64,000 nucleotides of DNA. Source: Mageeibacillus indolicus UPII9-5 (lineage in GTDB: Bacteria; Bacillota; Clostridia; Saccharofermentanales; Fastidiosipilaceae). Positions 10,038 through 18,935 of the stretch are shown here, in pieces. The stretch lies in contig NC_013895.2 in NCBI RefSeq assembly GCF_000025225.2, forward strand, positions 1,178,001 through 1,242,000. Direction: 5' to 3'. A program made the position numbers and the translations under genes. The notes under the pieces are model-generated. The model was not told the DNA's origin, did no database searches, and worked only from the letters and a program-made list of their open reading frames with translations. Positions within the stretch are counted from its first letter, which is position 1; each line of letters starts with the position of its first letter.

Positions 10038-11336
10038 CTATTCCTGCGTGTCGGCATTGCTGCTAACCGCTGTACCAGCTTCAGCACCTGTCCCACCTTC
10101 AGCACCTGCCCCAGCTTCAGAGCCTACCCCAGCCATACCGCCGCTCTGAGCTGCGGAACCTCCCTGGCCAACGTTTGCCGCTTTTCCCTTCGCAGTAGGT
10201 GGAAGAAAACTCTGTGGCAAATCTGCCTTAGCAGCAGCATTACCAAGCAGCGCATTAATAAACGCCGCATCCGCTTTGCCGTCATAACTGAAAGGACGTT
10301 CGGTAAATTTCTTTACACCTTTTGCGTTCCGGGCAGCTCCTGCTCTGCCTGAACGCCCCGAACCGGTAAATGATGCACTCATCCCCCCGGAAGACGCTGA
10401 AATTGCAGATGAAGCGGAAGTTACGGATGTTCCAGAAGTCAAACGTCTATACTCGGCCTGTTCGAAAGCCTCAATAGCCGCCAGATCGGCCAGTCCCGCT
10501 TCCACCCACTTTTTGACAATTGTATTTAAAGCTGTAATTGTCGGATTACGCAAATTTGGCGTTTTTTGTAAAAGATATTCCAATACATCGGTCTTATAGC
10601 CGTGTTTGAAAATCCAATCTCCGATTATCTCCTCATCAGCCGCGGTTACGGTTCGCCGCAGCGATTTCCCCACCAACCGAGAGGCCACCCGCAATAAACT
10701 CAACTTATCCTGATCACGAATCAAGTCGTTGTAGGTAATGATGCCACGTTCTGACCAACTCTTCGCAACTGACTTTAAATAAAAATAATTTCGCAAATTA
10801 CCCCGCTCGGAACATTCGCGTACCAGACAATACATTACCTGACGATCAAAGTGGTACTGATCAATTATCGTTTCGATCATGTGATACCATGTAGGCGTCA
10901 TACCACCGTGGAAAAAAGTTTTGTTTATGTCCTGCATATAACGCTCAAAAGAATTTTTAGCCGCACGATTGTCGGTGGCGTTACCTTCACCAGCCACCCT
11001 AGCCTTGCCGCCAGCCGCCGCTTCAGACATTTGCAGTAAATTCTTCAATTCAGCCAATTTGAGGTCGGTAAATTCATATCGATTTCCGTCCGGTGCCAAA
11101 TCAATCAAACCGGCAATAGCCAGACTCGTCATGGCTTTCTTAATCTCATTGTCCGAACATCCCAATATATTGGCCAGTTCCGACGAAGTATTATGCTCAT
11201 GCTTTTTGAAATCATACAGCAACCGCAGATACAGTTTGAGCGGAATAAGCGACAAACTAAACATTTTATCAACAATGAACAAATCAGGTACGGGTGTATC
11301 CTGTAGTATCAATTCATATGAATTTTCCCAGAGCAT
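10038..11336 (-). CDS. DnaD-like primosome / replication initiation protein
   Basis: This protein of about 432 residues has an N-terminal winged-helix-like segment and a DnaD/DnaB C-terminal domain (NYFYLKSVAKSWSERGI, then NPTITALNTIVKKWVEAGL). Its place directly before the helicase loader supports a primosome role. The region after the conserved domain is low complexity: a Ser/Ala/Gly tract near 10330-10440 and a Gly/Ala/Glu tail at 10038-10170. I place the start at the ATG at 11336 because GGAGG lies five bases upstream. A longer frame opens at a TTG at 11348, but that TTG lies inside the ribosome site and is unlikely to be used. Confidence 0.8.
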   Translation of the reverse strand: MLWENSYELILQDTPVPDLFIVDKMFSLSLIPLKLYLRLLYDFKKHEHNTSSELANILGCSDNEIKKAMTSLAIAGLIDLAPDGNRYEFTDLKLAELKNLLQMSEAAAGGKARVAGEGNATDNRAAKNSFERYMQDINKTFFHGGMTPTWYHMIETIIDQYHFDRQVMYCLVRECSERGNLRNYFYLKSVAKSWSERGIITYNDLIRDQDKLSLLRVASRLVGKSLRRTVTAADEEIIGDWIFKHGYKTDVLEYLLQKTPNLRNPTITALNTIVKKWVEAGLADLAAIEAFEQAEYRRLTSGTSVTSASSAISASSGGMSASFTGSGRSGRAGAARNAKGVKKFTERPFSYDGKADAAFINALLGNAAAKADLPQSFLPPTAKGKAANVGQGGSAAQSGGMAGVGSEAGAGAEGGTGAEAGTAVSSNADTQE

Positions 11337-11486
11337 AAATACCTCCAATTCTTTTAATTATACCACCCAAGTTTTACAACTGCATAGCTCGCCGGCTATT
11401 CACCCATTCCACAAAAACTCACCTTCACAAAATAACTCATCTCAAACTCGTCTTCACAAAATACCGCACCAAAAAACAACATACGA

Positions 11487-11510
11487 AAACCCCCGTAAAA
11501 ACGGGGGTTC
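11487..11510 (-). terminator. Terminator of the pyruvate:ferredoxin oxidoreductase gene
   Basis: A GC-rich hairpin has arms CCCCCGT and ACGGGGG around a four-base loop, extended by AA/TT. On the minus strand it is followed by TTTT. It lies about 75 bp beyond the oxidoreductase stop. Confidence 0.8.
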
Positions 11511-11582
11511 GCAAATTTCATTCAATATTCGTAAAGCAATCAGCAATCCTTGCAGCGTTATTACGCGCAACAACTTGCCAGC

Positions 11583-14500
11583 TTATTCCGCATAAGATTC
11601 CTGGGACTTACGCACATAAGATTTGTAGCGTTCGGCCGCATTCTGTTCGGCCAAGGCAAAAACCGCTTCGACATGTTCCGGCGGGTACTTTTTGGCCAAA
11701 GAGCTGTAACGAACCTCAGTCGTAAGATAGTCGTGGAACTTAGACAAGTCAGGTGCTTTGGAATCAAGTACGAACGGATTCTTACCTTCTTTAGCTAATA
11801 GCGGATTGAAACGGTACAGATGCCAATAGCCACACTCCACTGCTTGTTTCTCACGGGCTTGAGATCTGGTCATTCCGCCTTTGATACCATGGTTGATACA
11901 AGGCGAGTAAGCAATGATCAATGACGGGCCGTGATAAGCTTCCGCCTCGGCTATAGCTTTCAAGGTTTGAGCTTGGTTGGCACCCATAGCGATCTGAGCA
12001 ACATATACATAACCATAACTCATAGCCATCATGCCCAGATCCTTCTTCTTAACCGACTTACCACCGGCAGCAAACTGAGCAATAGCACCCATAGGAGTTG
12101 ATTTAGAAGCCTGACCACCTGTATTGGAATAAACTTCTGTATCGAAGACTAGAACGTTAATATCTTCACCGGTTGAAAGGACATGATCCAAACCGCCGTA
12201 ACCGATATCATATGCCCATCCGTCGCCGCCGAATATCCAGGTAGAACGTTTGCTTAAGTAATCCTTGTTTTCCATGATGTCGGCGATAAGTTTTTGTTCA
12301 TCCGGATTGTCCGTATGATAATTGCTGAGTGCTTCGACCAAGGATTGAGCCGATTCAATCGTTCCTTCAGTCTTGGCCATGTTGTCTAACCAATTGGCAC
12401 CGGCAACTTTTACCGCTTCATCAGTGACAGTACGGTTCAATTCCATCAATTTTTCTTTAAGACGGTTACGCAACTGTTTTGCACCGAGCAACATTCCTAA
12501 GCCATGTTCAGCGTTATCCTCAAACAAGCTGTTTGCCCATGAAGGACCGCGGCCATGTTCATCGGTTGTATAAGGTTGGGAAGGTGCCGAGCCACCCCAA
12601 ATCGAAGAACAACCAGTAGCGTTAGAAATCATCATCTTATCACCAAATAGTTGAGTTACCAACTTGGCATAAGGAGTCTCACCACACCCGGCGCAAGCAC
12701 CGGAAAATTCGAAGTACGGCATATTGAATTGCGTACCTTTGACGATGTTGCTCTTCATCGGATTAGGCTTTTTGGTGACTTTTTCGGTCAAATAAGTCCA
12801 GTGTTCACTCTGTTGCATATTCTCGCCGATAGGTTGCATTACCAAAGCCTTGTTCTTGGCCGGGCAAACCTGGGCACAGGATCCGCAACCGGTGCAGTCC
12901 AAAACTGACGGCTGAATGATGAATTTATAACCGTCATAAGGTTTGGTACCCTTAATGGTAGTCATCGTAGCCGGAGCCTTAGCCGCCTCTTCTTCGGTAA
13001 CCAAGAAAGGACGAATTACGCCGTGCGGGCAAACATACGAGCATTGGTTACATTGGATACAATTTTCCGGAATCCAGTGCGGCACATCAACGGCGATACC
13101 ACGTTTTTCGTATTTGCTCGTACCTTGTGGCAAAGTACCATCTTCCATACCAAGGAAGGTCGAAACCGGCAAGCTATCGCCGTTCTGAGCATTGGTGACA
13201 TCAGCAATCTTAGAAACGAATTCAGGCACGTTACGTAATTTAGCCGGGCCGTCAACTGCGTTCGCCCAATCGGCCGGATATTTGACTTCATGAATTTTTT
13301 CGCAACCGGCATCTACAGCGCCGTAATTCATCTTAACAATTTCATCGCCCTTTTTGCTGTAGGATTTAACGATAGCTTTTTTCATGTATTCGACAGCTTC
13401 TTCAATCGGAATGATATTACTCAGCTTAAAGAATGCTGCCTGCATTACGGTGTTGGTACGGCCGCCGAGCCCGAGGCCCTTGGCAATTTCAACCGCATCG
13501 ATAGTGTAGAAACGGATTTTCTTGGTCGCAATAGCCCGTTTCATTGAAGCCGGCAGGAAGGTATTTAATTCTTCATCCGTCCACAAGGTATTCAGCAGGA
13601 AAACCCCGTTATCTTTCAATGATGAAAGCATATCGTACTTGTCGACGTAAGATTGTTGCGAGCAGGAAGCAAAATCAGCCATATCAATCAAGTAGGTGGA
13701 GTGAATTGGCGATTTACCAAAACGCAGGTCGGAAATTGTTATACCACCTGACTTTTTAGAGTCATAGCTGAAGTAGGCTTGTGCGTACATGTCAGTATGA
13801 TCACCGATAATCTTAATCGAGTTTTTGTTGGCACCTACCGTACCATCAGAACCAAGACCCCAGAAACGGCAGGAAACTGTACCGGCCGGCACTGTGTTAA
13901 TACCTTTAATCGGAGCCAAAGACAGGTTGCTGACATCATCAATAATGCCAATTGTAAAGTTATGACGCGGTTTATCTTCATTAAGATGTTTGAATACGGC
14001 CAAGAAATCACCCGGAGTAGTGTTCTTTGAACCTAAACCGTAACGTCCGCCCACAATAATCGGCGGATTCTCGTGGCCATAATAAGCAGTAACAACGTCT
14101 TGGAATAGCGGCTCGCCTTGCGCACCGGGTTCTTTCGTACGATCCAGAACAGCGATTTTCTTAGTCGTCTTCGGCAAAGCGTCAACAAAGCGCTTGGTAT
14201 CGAACGGACGGAACAGGTGAACATTCAGCACACCAACTTTTTCGCCCTTTGCCGTCAAGAAGTCGACGGTTTCTTTCAACGCTTCCACGGCTGAGCCCAT
14301 GCAAACAACAACTCTTTCAGCTTCCGGATCACCGTAGTAATCGTAAAGTTTGTAGTTGGTGCCGGCTAATTTGTTGATTTCATTCATATAATGTTCAACA
14401 ATATCAGGCAACTCATTGTAGAAACGATTGGAAGCCTCGCGAACCTGGAAGAAAATATCAGGGTTCATCGCCGAACCACGCAAGGTCGGGTGATTAGGTG

Positions 14501-15131
14501 ATAGAGCTCTTTCACGGAATTCCTTAACCGCCTCATAATCAACCAGCTCAGCCAAGTCATCATATTCCGGTACTTGAATCTTTTGAATTTCGTGCGAAGT
14601 ACGGAAACCGTCAAAGATATCCATGAACGGAACCCGACTCTTAATAGCCGATAAATGAGCTACACAGGCCATCCATACAACTTCCTGCACGCTGCTGCCG
14701 AACAACATAGCGAAACCTGTTTGTCTTGCAGCCATTACATCGGAATGGTCACCGAAAATTGACAAGGCGTGCGTCGCCAATGTACGAGCTGAAATATGGA
14801 AAACGCATGGTAGCAATTCACCGGCGATTTTATACATATTAGGAATCATCAGGAGCAAGCCTTGTGAAGCGGTGTAAGTGGTGGTCAAAGCACCGGCGGC
14901 AAGGGAACCATGCACGACACCGGAAGCACCCCCTTCAGATTGCATTTCAATAACGTTTACCGTTTGCCCGAAAATGTTTTTACGACCCGCTTGCGCCCAC
15001 TGGTCAACATAGTCTGCCATCGGTGATGAAGGGGTAATCGGATAGATACCGGCCACTTCAGTAAATGCATATGAGGCATAGGCGGCTGCCGTGTTACCGT
15101 CACATGTCATGTACTTCAACTTCTTTGTCAT
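11583..15131 (-). CDS. nifJ: Pyruvate:ferredoxin (flavodoxin) oxidoreductase
   Basis: This is a single-chain homodimeric oxidoreductase of 1,182 residues that converts pyruvate and CoA to acetyl-CoA, CO2 and reduced ferredoxin. N-terminal pyrimidine-binding and transketolase-like domains come first. A two-cluster ferredoxin domain follows (CIQCNQCSYVCPH, then CTGCGSCAQVCPAKN), and then the thiamine-binding region with GACAGCGETPYAKL, which coordinates the third cluster. Length and domain order match the family. The start is an ATG with AAGGAG eight bases upstream. The gene stands alone between its own promoter (extended -10) and terminator, as expected for a highly expressed central enzyme of an anaerobe. 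It also supplies the reduced ferredoxin that the dehydratase activator at 47-48 kb would need. Confidence 0.97.
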   Translation of the reverse strand: MTKKLKYMTCDGNTAAAYASYAFTEVAGIYPITPSSPMADYVDQWAQAGRKNIFGQTVNVIEMQSEGGASGVVHGSLAAGALTTTYTASQGLLLMIPNMYKIAGELLPCVFHISARTLATHALSIFGDHSDVMAARQTGFAMLFGSSVQEVVWMACVAHLSAIKSRVPFMDIFDGFRTSHEIQKIQVPEYDDLAELVDYEAVKEFRERALSPNHPTLRGSAMNPDIFFQVREASNRFYNELPDIVEHYMNEINKLAGTNYKLYDYYGDPEAERVVVCMGSAVEALKETVDFLTAKGEKVGVLNVHLFRPFDTKRFVDALPKTTKKIAVLDRTKEPGAQGEPLFQDVVTAYYGHENPPIIVGGRYGLGSKNTTPGDFLAVFKHLNEDKPRHNFTIGIIDDVSNLSLAPIKGINTVPAGTVSCRFWGLGSDGTVGANKNSIKIIGDHTDMYAQAYFSYDSKKSGGITISDLRFGKSPIHSTYLIDMADFASCSQQSYVDKYDMLSSLKDNGVFLLNTLWTDEELNTFLPASMKRAIATKKIRFYTIDAVEIAKGLGLGGRTNTVMQAAFFKLSNIIPIEEAVEYMKKAIVKSYSKKGDEIVKMNYGAVDAGCEKIHEVKYPADWANAVDGPAKLRNVPEFVSKIADVTNAQNGDSLPVSTFLGMEDGTLPQGTSKYEKRGIAVDVPHWIPENCIQCNQCSYVCPHGVIRPFLVTEEEAAKAPATMTTIKGTKPYDGYKFIIQPSVLDCTGCGSCAQVCPAKNKALVMQPIGENMQQSEHWTYLTEKVTKKPNPMKSNIVKGTQFNMPYFEFSGACAGCGETPYAKLVTQLFGDKMMISNATGCSSIWGGSAPSQPYTTDEHGRGPSWANSLFEDNAEHGLGMLLGAKQLRNRLKEKLMELNRTVTDEAVKVAGANWLDNMAKTEGTIESAQSLVEALSNYHTDNPDEQKLIADIMENKDYLSKRSTWIFGGDGWAYDIGYGGLDHVLSTGEDINVLVFDTEVYSNTGGQASKSTPMGAIAQFAAGGKSVKKKDLGMMAMSYGYVYVAQIAMGANQAQTLKAIAEAEAYHGPSLIIAYSPCINHGIKGGMTRSQAREKQAVECGYWHLYRFNPLLAKEGKNPFVLDSKAPDLSKFHDYLTTEVRYSSLAKKYPPEHVEAVFALAEQNAAERYKSYVRKSQESYAE

Positions 15132-15188
15132 AGACGTCTCTCCTTTATTAGATTTTGTCTTTTGTTTTGTTCCAATAGATCAACTAAA

Positions 15189-15215
15189 ATTATAGCATAA
15201 TATAGTGGCTTACAA
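15189..15215 (-). promoter_or_regulatory. Promoter of the pyruvate:ferredoxin oxidoreductase gene
   Basis: On the minus strand a perfect TATAAT preceded by TGC (extended -10) lies at 15189-15194, with TTGTAA at 15210-15215 as a possible -35. The 15-base spacing is short, so the extended -10 probably carries most of the activity. It lies about 58 bp upstream of the start codon. Confidence 0.6.
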
Positions 15216-15437
15216 GGGTTTTTGCAGTGATTTCATTTGATATATTGTATTTTTTATCACAGTTTGTGTATAATCATGCATATTTTTGACGCTTTCGGGA
15301 CATTTTGCCGCTTGGATATATCTCACATAAATTTAGCCTAAGCTAACATCATAATGTACACTCTGCACAAATATCGCATTAACCCTGCAAAAAATTATTC
15401 CATTAGCGCGAAAAATAAATCTCTTGCACGCAAAAAA
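15216..15437. other. Non-coding stretch between oxidoreductase promoter and PGK-TIM terminator
   Basis: This AT-rich spacer is bounded by the promoter of one minus-strand gene and the terminator of the next. I see no open frame with a ribosome site and no convincing riboswitch fold or small RNA. Confidence 0.5.
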
Positions 15438-15468
15438 GTACTCCGATCGCCGCAGCAATCGGAGTACT
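15438..15468 (-). terminator. Terminator of the PGK-TIM gene
   Basis: An 11-bp perfect stem (AGTACTCCGAT / ATCGGAGTACT) encloses a nine-base loop and is followed on the minus strand by TTTTTT. A smaller hairpin (CAGGT/ACCTG) lies closer to the stop codon at about 15508-15522. Confidence 0.9.
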
Positions 15469-15550
15469 AATTTTGTTTGATAAAACTTTATGGTCATGTA
15501 AGGCAGCCAGGTTCACGACCTGAATCCGGCCTCACTGATTAAAGAGCTAT

Positions 15551-17506
15551 TTATGCGTGGTAGGTGTTGCAAATCACCGCGAAATCGGCCGATTTCAGAG
15601 AAGCACCTCCGACAAGCCCGCCGTCAATATCCTTTTGGGCATATAATCCCGCGACATTTTTGGCATTTACGCTACCGCCGTACAGTATTCTCACCTTATC
15701 AGCATCCGCGGCAGTATACAGTTCAGCGATGAGCTTGCGAACATATTCACAAACTTCCTGTGCCTGGGCGTCTGTGGCGGTTTTTCCGGTACCGATTGCC
15801 CAGATCGGCTCATAAGCAACAGTTACCAAATGCAGCTTGTTTGCCGGTACGCCGGACAAGGCAGCGGTAATCTGTTCTTTGATCCAAGCGAATGTTTCGC
15901 CACTTTCACGTTGGGCTAAAGTTTCACCGCAGCAGATGATCGGGCGAACGCCCCAACTCAAAGCCGCCAAAACCTTCTTATTTACGCTTTCATTGGTTTC
16001 AGCATAATATTCTCTTCTCTCGCTGTGCCCGATAATGACATAAGGCACACCCATTTCTGCCAGCATGCGCACGGCAACCTCACCGGTGAACGCACCCTTT
16101 TCTTCATAATGGCAGTTTTGAGCGGCAATTTTAATATTTGAATAAGCCGTAGCTTCCAAAGCGGCACTTAAGGCAGTAAACGGAACGCCAACAACGATCT
16201 CCGCTTCCGCCCCGGCGACTGCCGGCTTAAGCTCATTAAGCAGTTTTACCGCTTGGGAAGGTACCCCGAGGTTCATCTTCCAGTTACCGGCCGACAGATT
16301 GCGGTGATTGTCGCTGTTCATCAGGCAATCAATGCCGGGCAAAACCTTGCCTTCAAGGAATTCCAAAGAAGCTCCGCCACCGGTAGAAATATGGGTAACT
16401 TTATCCGCGAAACCGAGCTTCTCAATGGCAGCCGCTGAATCACCGCCGCCGATAATTGAAATTGCCCCGGACTCGGAAACTGCTTGGGCAATAGCACGAG
16501 TACCAACAGCAAAGGCATCAAATTCAAAAACCCCCATAGGTCCATTCCAAATTACCGTACCGGCATCTGCAATGGCAGCCTTGAAGAGTTTAACACTTTC
16601 AGGACCAATATCCATACCCATTTGGTCAGCAGGAATGGCATCGGAAGCAACAACGGTCGCAGCAGCATCAGCTTTAAATTCTTTGACAACTACGGTATCA
16701 ACTGGCAACAGGAGCTTGACTCCTTTGTCTTCAGCCTTGGCCAATAAGCCTTTAGCTAATTCGATTTTGTCAGCCTCCAGCAAAGACTTGCCGACTTCAT
16801 ACCCTTTGGCGGCAAAGAATGTATAAGCCATACCACCACCGATAATTAAGGTGTCCACTTTTGCGATCAGGTTTTCAATAACACCGATCTTGTCCGAAAC
16901 TTTGGCTCCACCCAAAATGGCAACCAAAGGACGCTTCGGATTGTTGATGGCATCACCCATGATCTTCAATTCTTTTTGGATCAGGAAACCGCATACCGAC
17001 GGAAGATAGTTAGCCAGACCGGCGGTTGAAGCGTGGGCGCGATGAGCGGTACCGAACGCATCGTTAACGAAAATTTCAGCCAAAGAAGCCAACTCCCGGG
17101 CAAAAGCAGGATTATTTTTGGTTTCTTCTTTGTGGAAACGGACATTTTCCAACATAACGACATCGCCGTCATGCATGGCGGCAATTTTTGCCTTGGCATC
17201 ATCGCCAATGACATCCTTCGCCAAAGTAACTTCCTTGCCTAGCAATTCACTTAACCTAGCGGCAACTGGACGCATGGAAAACTTGTCTTCCGGTCCGTTC
17301 TTAGGCCGTCCCAAATGGGAAACCAAGATAAGTTTTGCGCCATGATCGATCAAATATTGAATAGTCGGCAAGGCGGCCCGGATACGTTTGTCATCTGTGA
17401 TCGCGCCGGTGGCCTTGTCCTGTGGTACGTTAAAGTCTACCCGAGCAATCACACGCTTGCCGGTTACCTCAATGTCTTCAATGCTTTTTTTTAATAATTT
17501 AGCCAT
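15551..17506 (-). CDS. pgk-tpiA: Fused phosphoglycerate kinase - triosephosphate isomerase
   Basis: One 651-residue frame contains two complete glycolytic enzymes. Residues 1-395 are phosphoglycerate kinase: N-terminal [11 protein letters not shown], and the C-terminal [11 protein letters not shown] nucleotide loop with [14 protein letters not shown]. Residues from about 400 are triosephosphate isomerase: NWKMN with catalytic Lys410, GHSERR with His494 and [10 protein letters not shown] with Glu566. All TIM catalytic residues are present. No stop or frameshift separates them, and the Met396 at the junction has no ribosome site before it, so a separate TIM start is unlikely. Similar fusions are known in Thermotoga and some other bacteria. 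The start is an ATG with CAGGAG upstream, and the gene has its own terminator. Confidence 0.95.
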   Translation of the reverse strand: MAKLLKKSIEDIEVTGKRVIARVDFNVPQDKATGAITDDKRIRAALPTIQYLIDHGAKLILVSHLGRPKNGPEDKFSMRPVAARLSELLGKEVTLAKDVIGDDAKAKIAAMHDGDVVMLENVRFHKEETKNNPAFARELASLAEIFVNDAFGTAHRAHASTAGLANYLPSVCGFLIQKELKIMGDAINNPKRPLVAILGGAKVSDKIGVIENLIAKVDTLIIGGGMAYTFFAAKGYEVGKSLLEADKIELAKGLLAKAEDKGVKLLLPVDTVVVKEFKADAAATVVASDAIPADQMGMDIGPESVKLFKAAIADAGTVIWNGPMGVFEFDAFAVGTRAIAQAVSESGAISIIGGGDSAAAIEKLGFADKVTHISTGGGASLEFLEGKVLPGIDCLMNSDNHRNLSAGNWKMNLGVPSQAVKLLNELKPAVAGAEAEIVVGVPFTALSAALEATAYSNIKIAAQNCHYEEKGAFTGEVAVRMLAEMGVPYVIIGHSERREYYAETNESVNKKVLAALSWGVRPIICCGETLAQRESGETFAWIKEQITAALSGVPANKLHLVTVAYEPIWAIGTGKTATDAQAQEVCEYVRKLIAELYTAADADKVRILYGGSVNAKNVAGLYAQKDIDGGLVGGASLKSADFAVICNTYHA

Positions 17507-17668
17507 AATTCTTCTCCTGTCTTAAGATATTACAAACATATTGAATCTATCCCATAACATTATTATTTTACCATTTTCCGTATGCCAACTCCAGCAGTAT
17601 TGTTATATTGTGATATACTGATGAATAAAAATTGCTTTTTTTGGCAAAGTGGCAAAAGGAGGAGAGCC

Positions 17669-18256
17669 ATGCCTTCACTACTCCTAATTATAAATATTAT
17701 TCTTGTTGTTATAGCTATAATTATCTGGCTTAACGGATACAAAGCCATACGCTTATTCCTTATCGTATCGGGTGGGTTTTGCGGTTATATCGCTGCCGCC
17801 TACATAAATCGACTTCTTATGTTCAATGATCTTAAACTGCTGATTTTAACAGTTGCAGCAGTAGCTATCGGAGCTGCGCTGTTTAACTTTGCCTATCACG
17901 CTGCCTTCGTCTTGGGCGGCGGTTTTATTGGTGTTTATTTCGTCTTCCGGTATAGTCAAATGCTGGGGCAGGCGTCAACAGTAGAAAGATATTTGATCGG
18001 AGCGGCGGTCGGAATAATTTTGGGGGTATTGTTGCGTAAATCTTTCATTATTTTTGGAACAGCTTGGGTGGGAAGTGTCGGCGTCGTTTTCTACGCCTTG
18101 AAGTTATTAAGACTTTCAGACATAAATATTGGCGCATATCTGCCGCAGATTATCAGGGAGAACTTCACTATCTTCTTGCTTCTGCTGCCCCTGCCGCTTA
18201 CCTTGATCGGAGCCAAAGTTCAGTATAATTCACTACGTGGCAAACATAATGACTAA
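17669..18256 (+). CDS. Small polytopic membrane protein, function unknown
   Basis: This 195-residue protein is almost entirely hydrophobic, with about six predicted membrane segments and glycines in several of them (GGGFIGVYF, GAAVGIILGV). The general pattern recalls TMEM198/DUF4203-type proteins, but I cannot assign the family firmly. The start is set by a very strong AAAGGAGGAGAG ending two bases before the ATG at 17669. A longer frame from 17582 has no such site. Its stop overlaps the start of the next gene, so the two are probably translationally linked. Confidence 0.7.
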   Translation: MPSLLLIINIILVVIAIIIWLNGYKAIRLFLIVSGGFCGYIAAAYINRLLMFNDLKLLILTVAAVAIGAALFNFAYHAAFVLGGGFIGVYFVFRYSQMLGQASTVERYLIGAAVGIILGVLLRKSFIIFGTAWVGSVGVVFYALKLLRLSDINIGAYLPQIIRENFTIFLLLLPLPLTLIGAKVQYNSLRGKHND

Positions 18257-18932
18257 ATTTAATCTCCATTCAAAGCAAACTTTAGAATCTTCAGCCAAAC
18301 GTTCAAAGCCTCGTAGGCGACCTAGCTTGAACCAAATCATCGTCTGTTCGGGGTTGGTTTTATGTTTGCTGTTTTTGGCCGTACCACTTTGGATGGGGTT
18401 GGCAGTAAAAGGACGCCAGATCAGCAATGCTGATGACATACCCAAAGCTGAGTGTATTATGGTTTTGGGCGCTAGAGTTTACAAAGATCGGCCGAGTCAT
18501 ATGCTTGAGGGACGACTTGAAGCAGCAATCTCGTTATATTTCAAACAAAAAGCACCGCAGATTTTAGTTTCGGGTGGCGGAGCCGGAACTGATTTCGATG
18601 AGGCAATAGTTATGCGCCGTTATCTGATTTCACGCGGGGTGCCGGCGGAGTCTATTATCATGGATCATGCTGGTATAAACACCTACCAAAGCTGCTATAA
18701 CGCAACCTTCAAATTCGGCTACAAGAAGATTTTAATTGCCACTACTGAATACCATATGCAACGTTCCTTGTTTCTGGCCACCAAGCTCGGGTTGGATTGT
18801 TACGGTTACGCTTCGCCCGACAAACTTGCTTACGGTATGCCTTTCAACTACGGACGTGAGGCTTTAGCTAAATTAAAAGCGATTTATAACATTTACCTTC
18901 ACGCTCCGATAAGCGCAGTTCAAACAGATTAA
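18249..18932 (+). CDS. SanA/YdcF (DUF218) family membrane-associated protein
   Basis: This protein of about 227 residues has an N-terminal basic segment, one membrane helix (about residues 30-50) and a DUF218 domain. Family features are IMVLGARVY at the domain start, MLEGRLEAAISLY, ILVSGGG, the INTYQSCYN segment and TTEYHMQRSLFLA. DUF218 proteins (SanA, ElyC, YdcF) are linked to envelope integrity and undecaprenyl-phosphate or peptidoglycan metabolism. The ATG at 18249 overlaps the preceding stop, and an in-frame GTG at 18237 is possible. It converges on the penicillin-binding protein gene with three bases between the stops. Confidence 0.8.
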   Translation: MTKFNLHSKQTLESSAKRSKPRRRPSLNQIIVCSGLVLCLLFLAVPLWMGLAVKGRQISNADDIPKAECIMVLGARVYKDRPSHMLEGRLEAAISLYFKQKAPQILVSGGGAGTDFDEAIVMRRYLISRGVPAESIIMDHAGINTYQSCYNATFKFGYKKILIATTEYHMQRSLFLATKLGLDCYGYASPDKLAYGMPFNYGREALAKLKAIYNIYLHAPISAVQTD

Positions 18933-18935
18933 TTC

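Noticed and set aside
10969-11595. 208-residue plus-strand frame across the start of the DnaD-like gene
   Set aside because: It is antisense to a supported gene start, has no motif and crosses a terminator.
15500-15550. tRNA-like sequence after the PGK-TIM gene (AGGTTCACGACCTGAATCC)
   Set aside because: There is no cloverleaf: acceptor and anticodon arms are missing and the segment folds as a simple CAGGT/ACCTG hairpin.
16319-16321. Separate TIM start (Met396) within the PGK-TIM gene
   Set aside because: No purine-rich ribosome site precedes this ATG, and the frame is continuous with PGK.
16308-16826. 172-residue plus-strand frame inside the PGK-TIM gene
   Set aside because: It is a shadow of the long conserved minus-strand frame; its composition mirrors the opposite codons.
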